From NCBI GenBank assembly GCA_024282035.1, contig JAMWZR010000018.1:1-52549 (forward strand): DNA of 52,549 nt, written 5' to 3'. The translations under genes and the position numbers were made by a program. Positions 31,155 to 41,264 of this stretch are shown here, piece after piece. The DNA is from Nitrosomonas sp. Its GTDB lineage: Bacteria > Pseudomonadota > Gammaproteobacteria > Burkholderiales > Nitrosomonadaceae. The notes below the pieces were generated by a model, which saw nothing but the letters and a program-made list of their open reading frames with translations, did not search any database and was not told the DNA's origin. Positions within the stretch are counted from its first letter, which is position 1. Each line of letters starts with the position of its first letter.

Positions 31155-31666
31155 CAATAATCTTTGTTCCAATCTACTGTGACTTGTTTGAGTTTAAGAT
31201 CTATTTTAATAATATACTGGGCTATAAATGGCACCAAAATTTCTTTGGCTTTTTTATCCGCGCAAGTACTGCGGATACGTAATACGTCATTTGCTCCAGT
31301 TTCAAAAAGACCAACGATATTTCCCAAAACTTCGTCATGCAAATTGATCACTCTAACACCTATTAAATCTGACCAGTAATAACCAAGATTTCCATTTTCT
31401 GGCAAAACAGGTAAATAACTTCTAGGGACTGCAACTTGCATTCCCTTCAGTTGCATAGCTTGCGTGCGATCTTCAAAGCCTTCCAGATGCACATTGATCA
31501 CATTACCACTGACACTACCATCTATCAGAGATATTTCACGCCAGTGATCTTCGTTTTCTTTGTTTAACCACCACGAGCGATAATCCAGCAAGCCATCGAT
31601 ATACTCGGTGTAAGGGGAAACTTTGATCCACCCACGAACACCATATGGACCAATGACATGACCCAT
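31154..31666 (-). CDS. rimM: 16S rRNA processing protein RimM
   Basis: RimM binds S19 and helps 30S head maturation. From ATG 31666 the product is 170 residues, the usual size, beginning [16 protein letters not shown]. The C-terminal PRC-barrel part holds [14 protein letters not shown] and GANDVLRIR, ending VDWNKDY. The frame is open further upstream into rpsP, but those residues are not RimM-like. A TTG at 31675 is an alternative. It lies between rpsP (28 bases away) and trmD (overlap). Confidence 0.95.
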   Translation of the reverse strand: MGHVIGPYGVRGWIKVSPYTEYIDGLLDYRSWWLNKENEDHWREISLIDGSVSGNVINVHLEGFEDRTQAMQLKGMQVAVPRSYLPVLPENGNLGYYWSDLIGVRVINLHDEVLGNIVGLFETGANDVLRIRSTCADKKAKEILVPFIAQYIIKIDLKLKQVTVDWNKDY

Positions 31667-31694
31667 AATTACCAATGGCGTTTCAAGCGCAAGG

Positions 31695-31961
31695 CTAGCC
31701 GTTTGTGGAGGCTTGGTTTTTGGCAACGAATTCCTTGACCAATCGTGTCGCTGTGGATGAGAGTTGCGCTCCTTGGGATTGCCAATATGCAATGCGATCT
31801 AGATGAATTCTCAATTTTTCCTCTCCGCCCGTTGCTCTCGGATTGTAAAAACCGATTCTCTCGATAAATCTGCCATCTCTTGGATCGCGGGAGTCAGCCA
31901 CGACCATGTTAAAAAATGGGCGTTTTTTTGCTCCACCCCTCGCTAATCTAATGATTACCAT
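31695..31961 (-). CDS. rpsP: 30S ribosomal protein S16
   Basis: S16 is an early-binding 30S protein. The 88 residues start [20 protein letters not shown] and contain [19 protein letters not shown], as expected. The Shine-Dalgarno AAAGGCGG is well placed before ATG 31961. It is the first gene of the rpsP-rimM-trmD-rplS operon. Its promoter should lie in the roughly 100-base divergent space to glcF. Confidence 0.97.
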   Translation of the reverse strand: MVIIRLARGGAKKRPFFNMVVADSRDPRDGRFIERIGFYNPRATGGEEKLRIHLDRIAYWQSQGAQLSSTATRLVKEFVAKNQASTNG

Positions 31962-32063
31962 AATCCGCCTTTAACCTTTATCCCTAAAATTGCTAAAATC
32001 AAATAATAAAGAACTCTAAATTGTACAGTAAATTTTATTCTTGTGACAAGTTAATGACTATTC

Positions 32064-33413
32064 ATGATTAAAAAGCAACCAGTCGATTCAAGTAAGATGC
32101 TCCTGGTGGAGCCAGCTGAAGTAAAGAATTTGTCAATAAACTCGATCAAGGAGTTTATTGTTGCAAGATCAAACCAATGTGTTTCTTGCGGGCTTTGTTT
32201 GCCACATTGCCCAACTTACCGGCTGCTCAAGTCCGAAGCCGACTCTCCGCGCGGCAGGATTGCATTGATGCAGGGGGTGATGCTTGACAAAATACCTTTG
32301 AATGACCGATTTATGATGCACATGGATCGTTGTCTTTCATGTCGGGCTTGTGAAGCAGCCTGTCCCAATCAAGTCGCATTTGGTGATCTGATGGATTCCA
32401 CACGTGCGGTGATTGCACAGCAATCAAGCGATTCACTGCAAACCAAAGAAACCGGCATTATGTTTATGCTGAAACAGCGCCTAATTACCCATCCCGTGCG
32501 TATCGAACGAATGCGGCGATTGTTTTACTGGTTACAGCGAACCGGTTTGCTGGGGTGGTTAAGTAAATCGGAGTGGATGAATAAAAGCGCGATATGGAAT
32601 TTGGTTGCGCAATTACCGCTGGTTGAATTTCCCATTCAGAAAAAGACTGAAAGTAGCTACAAAGTTGGAAATCGTTGGCTTGAGGTTTATCCGGCACAGG
32701 GGCAAGAACGCGGAGCGGTTGGTTTGTTTTTGGGGTGCATCACGCGATTAACGGATGTGGTTACGCTAAATGCCAGTATTTTTATTTTGAATCAACTGGG
32801 GTATGTCGTTCATGTATCGTCACGGCAAACCTGCTGTGGTGCCATTCATCAGCATGCTGGAGATCGTGATTGTGCCGTGGCTTTGGCTCGGCAAAATCGA
32901 TCCGCATTTACGGAGCTTGGAGTGGATGTCGTCTTGAGTACTGCGTCGGGTTGTGGCGTGCAGTTGACGGAGGAAAGCAACGCTAATTGCTATCGCGTAA
33001 TGGACATCAGTCAATTTTTGCTAACCGCACAAGGATGGGAGAATATTGAGATAAGATCGCTCGAAGAAAAAGTACTAATTCATGATCCATGCAGTTTACG
33101 ACATGTTTTGAACGGGCATGGGTTTGTGTACGAACTGATGGCACGTATTCCCGGTATTCAAATAGTACCGCTACCGGGTAATGATCAGTGTTGCGGTGCC
33201 GCAGGGATGTATTTCATCAATCAACCCGATATTGCTCAGCAACTGCTGGATGCAAAAATATCCGCTGTACAAGAAAAAAGAGGAGCATATCTGCTTACTT
33301 CCAATGTCGGATGTGCCATGCATATTGCGGCCGGTTTACGCGATAGGGGGATAAATCTTGAAGTGCTGCATCCCGTGACACTATTGGCAAGGCAAATGGG
33401 TTTGGAACTATAA
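32064..33413 (+). CDS. glcF: Glycolate oxidase iron-sulfur subunit
   Basis: GlcF is the electron-transfer subunit of glycolate oxidase (GlcDEF), which turns glycolate into glyoxylate. In an autotroph it would help recycle phosphoglycolate from Rubisco oxygenation. The 449-residue protein has two 4Fe-4S motifs (CVSCGLCLPHCP and CLSCRACEAACP) and two CCG domains (TCCGAIHQHAGD and QCCGAAGMYF). The N-terminus is about 35 residues longer than usual before the first cluster, so a later start such as Met12 (32097) is possible. No glcD or glcE is adjacent. Confidence 0.9.
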   Translation: MIKKQPVDSSKMLLVEPAEVKNLSINSIKEFIVARSNQCVSCGLCLPHCPTYRLLKSEADSPRGRIALMQGVMLDKIPLNDRFMMHMDRCLSCRACEAACPNQVAFGDLMDSTRAVIAQQSSDSLQTKETGIMFMLKQRLITHPVRIERMRRLFYWLQRTGLLGWLSKSEWMNKSAIWNLVAQLPLVEFPIQKKTESSYKVGNRWLEVYPAQGQERGAVGLFLGCITRLTDVVTLNASIFILNQLGYVVHVSSRQTCCGAIHQHAGDRDCAVALARQNRSAFTELGVDVVLSTASGCGVQLTEESNANCYRVMDISQFLLTAQGWENIEIRSLEEKVLIHDPCSLRHVLNGHGFVYELMARIPGIQIVPLPGNDQCCGAAGMYFINQPDIAQQLLDAKISAVQEKRGAYLLTSNVGCAMHIAAGLRDRGINLEVLHPVTLLARQMGLEL

Positions 33414-33569
33414 TGCAGCAACGTATCGGATATCGAAAGTTGATGTGAGGTAAAAATCCTTCTGATACATCGAATAGAAAAATGCTTGTGGTTATGCAGT
33501 GTAATCTGGTGTAACCGATTTTATCGATACCGACTTATAATGTTTTTGATCAACCTTTAGGTCCTGATT

Positions 33570-34196
33570 ATGGTCAATATAGATAAGTTCATCATAGGTT
33601 TTGACAGTGCTTTGCGGACTTTGACAACGTCGGCCCAGACGGTGCGGCCTGTTCCGGGTAATGATTTGCCGGAAACGGAATTGACAGACACCGAAAAGCG
33701 ATTGTCGTGCGCTCTGATGCGTATTAATCATGTGGGTGAGGTTTGTGCACAAGCGTTATATCAAGGACAGGGATTAACGGCGCGTAATGAAACTGTGCAA
33801 CAAACCTTGATGAAAGCGGCGCGTGAAGAAACCGAACATCTCGCATGGACGGAACGACGCATTGCCGAGTTGGGAGGGCGTAAAAGTCTGCTGAATCCTT
33901 TGTGGTACAGTGGATCTTTTGCGATCGGTGTGGTGGCAGGATTGTTGGGAGATAAATGGAATCTCGGTTTTCTGGCTGAAACAGAAAATCAGGTTGAAGC
34001 GCACCTGGCAGGACATCTGCAGCGCTTGCCCAATACCGACGAGAAAAGTCGGGCGATTGTGGAGCAAATGAAGATGGATGAAGCCAGCCATGCTACGATG
34101 GCGCTATCTCATGGTGGTGCAGAATTGCCTTTGGCTGTGAAAATGGCCATGAAAATGGGATCCAAAGTCATGACAAGTACTGCTTTCTGGGTTTAG
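33570..34196 (+). CDS. coq7: 2-polyprenyl-3-methyl-6-methoxy-1,4-benzoquinone monooxygenase (Coq7)
   Basis: It hydroxylates demethoxyubiquinone in ubiquinone synthesis using a carboxylate-bridged di-iron centre. The 208-residue helical protein has the expected E-x-x-H motifs: [36 protein letters not shown] and [12 protein letters not shown]. The C-terminus is hydrophobic enough to sit on the membrane. It starts at ATG 33570. A TATAAT box at 33536-33541 is a possible -10 element just upstream. Confidence 0.94.
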   Translation: MVNIDKFIIGFDSALRTLTTSAQTVRPVPGNDLPETELTDTEKRLSCALMRINHVGEVCAQALYQGQGLTARNETVQQTLMKAAREETEHLAWTERRIAELGGRKSLLNPLWYSGSFAIGVVAGLLGDKWNLGFLAETENQVEAHLAGHLQRLPNTDEKSRAIVEQMKMDEASHATMALSHGGAELPLAVKMAMKMGSKVMTSTAFWV

Positions 34197-34276
34197 TGAG
34201 CCAATATGACGTACATGGCTAATGGGGTTTGAACTGGAAGAAATGCTGCATCAAGTTAAATGTTCATGATTTTGTT

Positions 34277-34837
34277 ATGAAGAATATCAATTTGACACAT
34301 CACTTTCTGATTGCCATGCCAGCAATGGTAGACTCCATTTTTGCCAAGACACTGACCTATGTTTGCGAACACAATGAACAAGGCGCAATTGGGATCGTAA
34401 TTAATCGACCCACTGATCTTACTCTCGTCAACTTATTCAGGCAGCTGGGCATTCAACAATCCGAAGCCGTACCGGAGACGACTCCCGTACTTTTTGGTGG
34501 GCCGGTGCAAATGGACTGCGGGTTCGTCTTGCATCAACCCGTGGGTAACTGGCAATCCACGCTGGCTGTCAACAAGGAAGTGGGGCTGACGACATCGCTG
34601 GATATCCTGAAAGCCATTGCCGACGATGACGGACCGGAACAAGTGTTGATTGCTCTGGGTTATGCAGGGTGGGCTCCCGGACAGATTGAACACGAACTGG
34701 CACAAAATGCCTGGCTGACTGTGCCGGCTTCAGCAGATGTGATCTTTGACATGCCTTCCGAAGAGCGCTTGTCTGCCGCCATGCATTTGCTCGGCATCGA
34801 TTTTGCCAATTTGTCCAATGAAGTTGGACATGCATGA
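34277..34837 (+). CDS. yqgE: UPF0301 protein YqgE/AlgH
   Basis: The 186-residue protein of the YqgE/AlgH family has [12 protein letters not shown] at the start, [29 protein letters not shown] and [21 protein letters not shown], all characteristic. The molecular role is unclear. In Pseudomonas, AlgH influences alginate and other regulation. ATG 34277 gives the usual N-terminus, although the frame opens at a TTG at 34229. It overlaps ruvX (ATGA) and begins the yqgE-ruvX-pyrR-pyrB-pyrX operon. Confidence 0.94.
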   Translation: MKNINLTHHFLIAMPAMVDSIFAKTLTYVCEHNEQGAIGIVINRPTDLTLVNLFRQLGIQQSEAVPETTPVLFGGPVQMDCGFVLHQPVGNWQSTLAVNKEVGLTTSLDILKAIADDDGPEQVLIALGYAGWAPGQIEHELAQNAWLTVPASADVIFDMPSEERLSAAMHLLGIDFANLSNEVGHA

Positions 34838-35289
34838 CAGTAAACGGCGAGTCGATTCAAGAGGCCACATTGCTGGCTTTCGATTTTGGAACAAAGCGCA
34901 TTGGCGTGGCTGTAGGCAATACGCTGGTGCGCATAGCGCATCCCCTGATTACTATTGATACGGAATTGACTGAAAAACGTTTTATGACTATCGCGCAATT
35001 ACTGGATACATGGAAACCAAATCTATTGCTTGTGGGATTGCCCATGCACTCAGATGGCACGCCACATGAGCTGACTCGGTTGTGTCAACGTTTTGCGCGA
35101 CGCTTGCAGGGAAGATTTGGAGTAGAGGTGGTTCTGTACGACGAGCGTTACACCAGCAAGACAGCCAGTGTGGCTCTTCGTGAAGCCGGAATTACCGGGA
35201 GAAACCAGAAAGCTATGCTGGATCAGGTTGCAGCTCAGCATATTTTGCAATCCTATCTGGATGAACAATATGTCATTGCCCGACGCTGA
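34834..35289 (+). CDS. ruvX: Putative pre-16S rRNA nuclease / Holliday junction resolvase-like YqgF
   Basis: The RNase H-fold nuclease of the YqgF family is thought to trim the 5' end of 16S rRNA. The 151 residues contain [15 protein letters not shown] (first catalytic Asp), [15 protein letters not shown] (Glu/Asp region), DERYTSKTA and the C-terminal [13 protein letters not shown] with the last acidic residue. The start overlaps the yqgE stop (ATGA), and its 3' end overlaps pyrR by 20 bases. Confidence 0.94.
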   Translation: MTVNGESIQEATLLAFDFGTKRIGVAVGNTLVRIAHPLITIDTELTEKRFMTIAQLLDTWKPNLLLVGLPMHSDGTPHELTRLCQRFARRLQGRFGVEVVLYDERYTSKTASVALREAGITGRNQKAMLDQVAAQHILQSYLDEQYVIARR

Positions 35290-35773
35290 AACTGTATTTA
35301 CCACGTTGGCTGAAAAGATGCGCGCGAATGTTCAGGGTGAGATTGCTTTGATCGGAATCCGGACAGGTGGAGTTTGGCTGGCAGAGCGATTACACAGTAT
35401 GCTAGGTATTAAACAGCCCTTGGGGATTCTGAGCGTGTCGTTTTATCGAGATGATTTTGACCAGATTGGTTTGCATGCCCAGAAAAAACCATCGGAGATC
35501 CCCTTTGATGTCAATGGGGCGCATATCGTGCTGGTTGATGATGTCTTATTCACAGGTAGGACAATTCGTGCGGCAATCAATGAATTATTTGATTATGGTC
35601 GCCCGGCTTCGATCAGACTTGCAGCTTTGGTCGATCGCGGTGGCAGGGAGTTGCCAATCGAAGCGCAGTATGTCGGCATCGAATTTCCCATACCCATTGA
35701 CAAGATGCTGGAAGTGAAACAGGAGAAGGGACACTTGAGCTTTCATGTGTACGACACGAGCCCGGCAGAATGA
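35270..35773 (+). CDS. pyrR: PyrR: pyrimidine operon regulator / uracil phosphoribosyltransferase-like protein
   Basis: The 167-residue type I phosphoribosyltransferase has the PRPP loop [17 protein letters not shown], plus [14 protein letters not shown] near the start. In Gram-positives PyrR regulates pyr mRNA by attenuation. In proteobacteria it is often fused in operon with pyrB and may be enzymatic or regulatory. The start at ATG 35270 lies inside the end of ruvX, with GGATGAA as ribosome-binding site. No attenuator or PyrR-binding loop is evident because the gene lies mid-operon. It overlaps pyrB by ATGA. Confidence 0.93.
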   Translation: MSLPDAETVFTTLAEKMRANVQGEIALIGIRTGGVWLAERLHSMLGIKQPLGILSVSFYRDDFDQIGLHAQKKPSEIPFDVNGAHIVLVDDVLFTGRTIRAAINELFDYGRPASIRLAALVDRGGRELPIEAQYVGIEFPIPIDKMLEVKQEKGHLSFHVYDTSPAE

Positions 35774-36729
35774 TCAATAGACATCCTCAACTGGATAGTC
35801 ACGGTGCGCTACAGCATTTATTGACCACGGAAGGTTTGCCGGCTTCGATTTTGTTGCATATTCTGGATACTGCGGAATCGTTTGTCGGTGTGACCGAGCG
35901 TGATGTAAAAAAAATTCCATTGCTCCGTGGTAAATCCATATTCAATCTGTTTTTCGAACCCAGCACGCGAACGCGCACCACGTTCGAAATCGCTGCCAAA
36001 CGATTGTCGGCCGATGTCATTAATCTGAATATTGCCGTTTCAGCACAATCCAAGGGCGAAACGCTATTGGATACAGTCAATAATCTCTCCGCCATGAATG
36101 CCGACATGTTCATTGTGCGGCATGCGCAGAGTGGTGCGGCTCATCTGATTGCAAGGCATGTGCGCTCGGATATTCATGTGATCAATGCCGGTGACGGAAG
36201 CCATGCGCATCCAACGCAGGCGTTACTAGACATGTTTACCATCCGACGATACAAACAAGATTTTCGTGCATTGCGCGTTGCGATCATCGGTGACATCCTT
36301 CATTCGAGGGTGGCACGCTCACAGATCCATGCATTGACGACATTGGGCGTGCCGGAGGTACGGGTGATTGCGCCCAAAACATTGTTGCCCAGAATGGTCG
36401 AGCGTCTTGGGGTGCACGTGTATCACGATATGGCTAAGGGATTGCGGGATGTAGATGTGCTGATGATGTTGCGATTGCAGAATGAGCGCATGAAAGGAGC
36501 CTACTTGCCCAGTGCAGAAGAATATTTCAAATATTATGGACTGACTCCGGAGAAACTGATGCTGGCGCGGCATGATGCCATCGTCATGCATCCTGGTCCC
36601 ATGAACCGAGGGGTGGAGATCGACTCTGCGGTTGCGGATGGCAAACAGTCGGTCATTTTGCCGCAAGTCACTTTTGGCATTGCGGTGCGCATGGCCGTCA
36701 TGTCCATCCTCGCTGGAAATCAGGCATAA
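35770..36729 (+). CDS. pyrB: Aspartate carbamoyltransferase catalytic subunit
   Basis: It condenses carbamoyl phosphate with aspartate, the committed step of pyrimidine synthesis. The 319-residue protein carries the carbamoyl-phosphate motif [34 protein letters not shown] and the aspartate-side [12 protein letters not shown]. There is no adjacent pyrI. Instead the next gene encodes an inactive dihydroorotase homologue, which is the class A/Pseudomonas-type arrangement. The start overlaps the pyrR stop. Confidence 0.96.
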   Translation: MINRHPQLDSHGALQHLLTTEGLPASILLHILDTAESFVGVTERDVKKIPLLRGKSIFNLFFEPSTRTRTTFEIAAKRLSADVINLNIAVSAQSKGETLLDTVNNLSAMNADMFIVRHAQSGAAHLIARHVRSDIHVINAGDGSHAHPTQALLDMFTIRRYKQDFRALRVAIIGDILHSRVARSQIHALTTLGVPEVRVIAPKTLLPRMVERLGVHVYHDMAKGLRDVDVLMMLRLQNERMKGAYLPSAEEYFKYYGLTPEKLMLARHDAIVMHPGPMNRGVEIDSAVADGKQSVILPQVTFGIAVRMAVMSILAGNQA

Positions 36730-36735
36730 AGGTGA

Positions 36736-38013
36736 ATGGTGCGAATACATATTAAAAATGGCCGGCTGATCGATCCTGCACATGAGGTCGATGCGATTCA
36801 GGATGTTTTTATTGCCAAAGGAAAAATCGCTGGTATTGGAACGATGCCAGAGGGTTTTCTGGCCAGTCGGGTCATTGATGCGCATGGATTGATCGTTTGT
36901 CCGGGGTTGGTTGATCTGTCGGTTCGATTGCGTGAGCCAGGATTCGAGTACAAGGCTACACTGGAATCGGAAATGGCTGCAGCGGTCGCGGGTGGAGTGA
37001 CGAGTCTGGCTTGTCCTCCGGATACCGATCCGCCGCTGGATGAACCCGGTTTGGTCGAAATGTTGAAGCACCGTGCCAGAAATCTGAATCTGGCCCATGT
37101 TTACCCCATCGGAGCCTTGACTCAAGGCCTGAAAGGAGAACGTTTGACCGAAATGGCCGAACTCAATGATGCTGGATGTGTCGTTTTTGGTCAGCCTGAC
37201 GGCATGCTGGTTGATTTGAAAGTGCTGATGCAAGCCATGCACTATGCTTCGACATTTGAATTTGGGGTGTGGCTGCGACCACAGGAGATGAGTCTGACGG
37301 GAAGTGGTGTGGCGCATGATGCTGAAGTGGCGATCCGGCTGGGTTTGCCAACCATTCCGGTGTGCGCGGAGACGATTGCCATAGCCAACATTTTATTGTT
37401 GGCGAAAGAAACCGGTGTCAAGGTTCATCTATGCCGAATTTCGAGTGCTGAAGGGCTGGCCATGATCCGTGCTGCAAAGCAGCAGGGTATTCCGGTAACG
37501 TGTGATATTTCGATTAATCATTTGCATCTGTCGGATATGGATATTGGTTTTTTTGATTCAAATTGTCATTTGATGCCGCCCCTGCGAAGTTCGGGGGACA
37601 GGGACGCGCTGCGTGCAGGATTGTTAGATGGTGCGATCGATGCGATTTGTTCAGATCATACGCCAGTCGACGAGGATGCAAAGTTGTTGCCATTCGGTCA
37701 ATCCGAAGTAGGGGCCACAGGCGTTGAGTTACTATTACCCTTGACTCTGAAGTGGGCCAAGGATACGCGATTACCTTTGCTGCGCGCTCTGGCGAAAATC
37801 ACATCCGAGTCTGCAAGAGTGCTTGGGGTCGATGCGGGACATCTGGCAGTTGGCAATGCGGCAGATCTGTGTATTTTTGATCCGGATTGCTACTGGAAAG
37901 TGACGGCATCAGGATTGTTGAGCCAGGGCAAGAACACGCCCTTTCTGGGTATGGAACTACCCGGTAAGATCCGTTATACACTGCTGAACGGTCAAATGGT
38001 ATACGAACAATGA
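36736..38013 (+). CDS. pyrX: Non-catalytic dihydroorotase-like subunit (PyrC'/PyrX)
   Basis: The 425-residue amidohydrolase-fold protein follows pyrB by 6 bases. In active dihydroorotases the metal site opens with a D-x-H-x-H-L-REPG motif. Here that segment reads DLSVRLREPG, with Ser62 and Arg64 in place of both histidines. The later CSDHTPVDE and VHLCRISSAEG segments are kept. This matches the pseudo-dihydroorotase that stabilises ATCase in Pseudomonas (PyrC'). A functional pyrC is therefore expected elsewhere in the genome. The Shine-Dalgarno AAAGGTGA precedes ATG 36736. Confidence 0.93.
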   Translation: MVRIHIKNGRLIDPAHEVDAIQDVFIAKGKIAGIGTMPEGFLASRVIDAHGLIVCPGLVDLSVRLREPGFEYKATLESEMAAAVAGGVTSLACPPDTDPPLDEPGLVEMLKHRARNLNLAHVYPIGALTQGLKGERLTEMAELNDAGCVVFGQPDGMLVDLKVLMQAMHYASTFEFGVWLRPQEMSLTGSGVAHDAEVAIRLGLPTIPVCAETIAIANILLLAKETGVKVHLCRISSAEGLAMIRAAKQQGIPVTCDISINHLHLSDMDIGFFDSNCHLMPPLRSSGDRDALRAGLLDGAIDAICSDHTPVDEDAKLLPFGQSEVGATGVELLLPLTLKWAKDTRLPLLRALAKITSESARVLGVDAGHLAVGNAADLCIFDPDCYWKVTASGLLSQGKNTPFLGMELPGKIRYTLLNGQMVYEQ

Positions 38014-38064
38014 ATTTTCTTACGTTAACCGAGCTGTCTTTCTGCAATTCACTCATTGATTAAA

Positions 38065-40152
38065 ATGTCGAATCCACTACTTGATTTTTCGGGTTTACCC
38101 CGTTTTGCTGAAATCCGTGATGAACATATCACCCCTGCTGTTGAACAATTACTCAATGAAAATCGTGCTGTTGTAGAAAAAGTACGAGCTTTGACCGTGA
38201 CGCCGACTTGGGGAAATTTTGTTCAGCCGATGGTGGACGCCAATGAAAGGTTGTCGCGTGCTTGGGGGCAGATATCGCATCTGAATGCCGTCATGAATAG
38301 TCCGCAACTGCGTGAAATTTATAATCAGAATTTACCGCTGATTACTCAGTTTTATGCTGAAGTGTCGCAGGATCTGGCTTTGTTCGAGAAATACAAGCAA
38401 TTGCGTGCCAGCATCCAGTTCGACAGTTTAACTCTGTCAAGAAAAAAAATTGTGGACAACGAGCTAAGGGATTTCCGATTGGGAGGAGCAGAATTACCTG
38501 CGGAAAAGAAACAGAGATTTATGCAGATTCAGGAAGAGCTATCAAAATTGTCCTCGACATTTAATGATAATTTGCTTGATGCCACCAACGCTTTTTCTCT
38601 GGTGATTGAAGATGAACAAACTGTTGCTGGTATTCCTGCTGATGTGTTGCAGGCAGCGAAAGCACTGGCAGAGAGTGATTCGCGCTCAGGGTGGAAGTTT
38701 ACCCTGCACATGCCCTCCTACCTTCCTGTGTTGCAATATGCGGATAATCGCGCTTTACGTGAGCAGATGTATCGTGCCTATGCTACAAGAGCCAGTGAGT
38801 TGGATGAACGTGTCGGTGCGGATAAGGATAATATGCCCCTAATCAATCAGATTCTGGCATTGCGTCAGGAAGCTGCGCTCATGCTCGGTTTCAATAATTT
38901 TGCCGAAGTCTCGTTGGCTGCCAAGATGGCAGTGTCACCGCAGCAAGTCCTCGATTTTTTGATGAAATTAGCCACAAAAGCCAGAGCACATGCAGAAAAC
39001 GATTTGCAGGCACTGCAACAGTTTGCAGCAGAGAAATTGAATATTGCAAAGCTTGAGGCTTGGGACTTGGCTTACGTCAGCGAAAAATTGCGAGAGGAGC
39101 GCTATGCTTTCTCGGACCAGGAGGTTAAACAGTATTTTCCTGAGGATAAAGTACTGCAGGGCATGTTCCAGCTAGTCGAAAAACTTTATGGGATCAGGAT
39201 TGTGGCTGCGACGAATGCGGCTCAGGTTCAGTGTTGGCATGCTGATGTAAAATTTTTTGATATCAGGGATACGACAGGCAAACTCATCGGCCAGTTTTAC
39301 CTGGATCTCTATGCCCGTTCAACAAAACACGGTGGTGCATGGATGGATGGTGCCATTGCGCGGCGACGTATCGAGGATAAAAAAAGTGGTTCGGCAATAC
39401 AAGTGCCAGTAGCTTACCTGACTTGTAATTTTTCCGCTCCAGTCAAGATTGATGAGCAGGTTCGTCCGGCGTTATTTACGCATAATGAAGTCATTGTGCT
39501 GTTTCACGAATTTGGTCATGGATTACATCATCTGTTGACGCAAGTAGAAGATCTGGGCGTCTCAGGCATTAATGGCGTTGAATGGGATGCGGTGGAACTG
39601 CCGAGCCAATTCATGGAAAATTTTTGCTGGGAATGGGAAGTCCTGCACAGTATGACTCAACATATTGAAACCGAAGAATCCTTGCCACGTGCGTTGTATG
39701 ACAAAATGCTGAAGGCCAAGAACTTCCAGAGTGGATTGCAGATGTTGCGACAAATCGAGTTTGCGCTGTTCGATATGCATATCCATTACGATTTCAAGTC
39801 TGCTGAACAAACCGTATTGCAACTGCTGGATAAGATCCGGGAAGCCGTTGCCGTGATCATACCTCCTGGTTTTAATCGTTTTCCCAACAGCTTTGCACAC
39901 ATCTTCGCCGGTGGTTATGCTGCAGGTTATTACAGCTACAAGTGGGCAGAAGTTTTGTCAGCTGATGCATATAGTATGTTTGAAGAAACTGCATCGGATG
40001 GCGTAATCAATGCTGCGACGGGAGCCCGTTTTCTTGAAGAAATCCTGGCCAAGGGAGGAAGCCGTTCGGCGCTGGAATCCTTTGTTGCTTTTAGAGGGCG
40101 TGAACCCGAACTGGATGCGCTTTTGCGTCATAACGGAATGGAAGTGGCTTAA
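38065..40152 (+). CDS. prlC: Oligopeptidase A (M3 metallopeptidase)
   Basis: The cytoplasmic zinc endopeptidase degrades short peptides, including cleaved signal peptides. The 695-residue product carries HEFGH at residues 481-485 in LFHEFGHGLHHLL, with the third ligand Glu in NGVEWDAVELPSQFMENF. The length suits the OpdA/PrlC branch. ATG 38065 was preferred to an in-frame TTG at 38056. No signal peptide is present. It lies about 50 bases after pyrX and has no clear functional link to it. Confidence 0.95.
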   Translation: MSNPLLDFSGLPRFAEIRDEHITPAVEQLLNENRAVVEKVRALTVTPTWGNFVQPMVDANERLSRAWGQISHLNAVMNSPQLREIYNQNLPLITQFYAEVSQDLALFEKYKQLRASIQFDSLTLSRKKIVDNELRDFRLGGAELPAEKKQRFMQIQEELSKLSSTFNDNLLDATNAFSLVIEDEQTVAGIPADVLQAAKALAESDSRSGWKFTLHMPSYLPVLQYADNRALREQMYRAYATRASELDERVGADKDNMPLINQILALRQEAALMLGFNNFAEVSLAAKMAVSPQQVLDFLMKLATKARAHAENDLQALQQFAAEKLNIAKLEAWDLAYVSEKLREERYAFSDQEVKQYFPEDKVLQGMFQLVEKLYGIRIVAATNAAQVQCWHADVKFFDIRDTTGKLIGQFYLDLYARSTKHGGAWMDGAIARRRIEDKKSGSAIQVPVAYLTCNFSAPVKIDEQVRPALFTHNEVIVLFHEFGHGLHHLLTQVEDLGVSGINGVEWDAVELPSQFMENFCWEWEVLHSMTQHIETEESLPRALYDKMLKAKNFQSGLQMLRQIEFALFDMHIHYDFKSAEQTVLQLLDKIREAVAVIIPPGFNRFPNSFAHIFAGGYAAGYYSYKWAEVLSADAYSMFEETASDGVINAATGARFLEEILAKGGSRSALESFVAFRGREPELDALLRHNGMEVA

Positions 40153-40338
40153 CTTATTTTAAAAGTTAGTCGACTGATTCTGGTTTTTTACTTTGTTTAA
40201 ACAGACTTTTCTGATGTGAAGTGCCACTTTGTGAGCTCGTACTCAAGCAGGTATCTGTTTTGATATTCACGGATCAGGTTGAATCCAGTGTATAAATATG
40301 GCATGATCCATCAAATTTTATCCTAAATAAATAAGAAC

Positions 40339-41112
40339 ATGATTAATTCTATCCGCTTCAATACTACAGTTGCGCTAATGGTGCTGGTTATTCTGCTAAC
40401 GGGTTGTGCAACAACAAGTAATAACGTCCAGAAAAGCACGAGTGATCCACTTGAATCGATGAATCGCGCGGTTTTCAATTTTAACGAGATGGTCGACAAC
40501 AAGGTTATGGAACCTGTGGCGCGCGGATACAAATTGGTTATGCCTGATCCACTCGAAATGATGATTGGTAATTTTTTCTCCAATCTCAACGATGTCGTTG
40601 TAACCACAAATGCGATCCTGCAACTGAATCCTGAAGCGGCACTGGCTAGTAGCACCCGGTTACTGATCAATACCACGTTTGGTATATTTGGCATAATTGA
40701 TATAGCCAGCGACATCAGTGCGGTGAGCGACATCAACATCAGCAAGCGCAACGAAGATTTCGGTCAAACTCTGGGTCGCTATGGTGTAAGTAGCGGACCT
40801 TATATAGTGTTACCTTTCCTCGGACCTAGCTCGTTACGCGATACGGTGGGTATTGCAGTAGACAGCTTCTTCATGGATCCAGTCACTCAAGGGGTTACAG
40901 GAGTATTTATGAATCATGTGTCCTATTTGAATGATGTTGCTGTTAGAATGCCTATTGCATCAACCAGGACGATTCATAATCGTGCACAGTTGCTGGATGC
41001 CGAAAAAACACTCGAGGAAGCTGCCCTAGATAAGTATGAGTTCATGCGTGACGCTTATCTGCAGAGAAGAACCAGCCTGATCAATAATACCGATACCAAA
41101 GAAGGAAAGTAG
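40339..41112 (+). CDS. mlaA: Outer-membrane lipid asymmetry lipoprotein MlaA (VacJ)
   Basis: MlaA removes mislocalised phospholipids from the outer leaflet of the outer membrane and passes them to MlaC. The 257-residue lipoprotein has a lipobox LLTG-C with Cys23. The family motifs DPLESMNRAVFNFNEMVD, RYGVSSGPYIVLPFLGPSSLRD and DPVTQGVTG are present. The C-terminal tail (about 230-257) is charged. No mlaBCDEF gene lies nearby, so it stands alone. The start ATG 40339 has a weak Shine-Dalgarno. Confidence 0.94.
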   Translation: MINSIRFNTTVALMVLVILLTGCATTSNNVQKSTSDPLESMNRAVFNFNEMVDNKVMEPVARGYKLVMPDPLEMMIGNFFSNLNDVVVTTNAILQLNPEAALASSTRLLINTTFGIFGIIDIASDISAVSDINISKRNEDFGQTLGRYGVSSGPYIVLPFLGPSSLRDTVGIAVDSFFMDPVTQGVTGVFMNHVSYLNDVAVRMPIASTRTIHNRAQLLDAEKTLEEAALDKYEFMRDAYLQRRTSLINNTDTKEGK

Positions 41113-41264
41113 CCAACTATATTTAAAATAGCTTTCCCTGTTTTTATCAGGGTTGAAAGTCGGTGGTGAAATCGATTATCTTAAGCAATCAAATCTTGCA
41201 CATTGGTAAAAGGGAGTTCCCTGATCAATGTGCTATTTTTTTATTAAGCATGATCAATCAATAA

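Noticed and set aside
31667-31792. RimM start at 31792
   Set aside because: It would overlap rpsP by about 98 bases and add 42 residues unlike any RimM N-terminus.
36319-37317. 332-codon open frame on the minus strand inside pyrB-pyrX
   Set aside because: It lies opposite two clearly coding genes, is His/Gln/Ser-rich with no domain pattern, and has no upstream ribosome-binding site. It is a mirror frame of the pyr genes.
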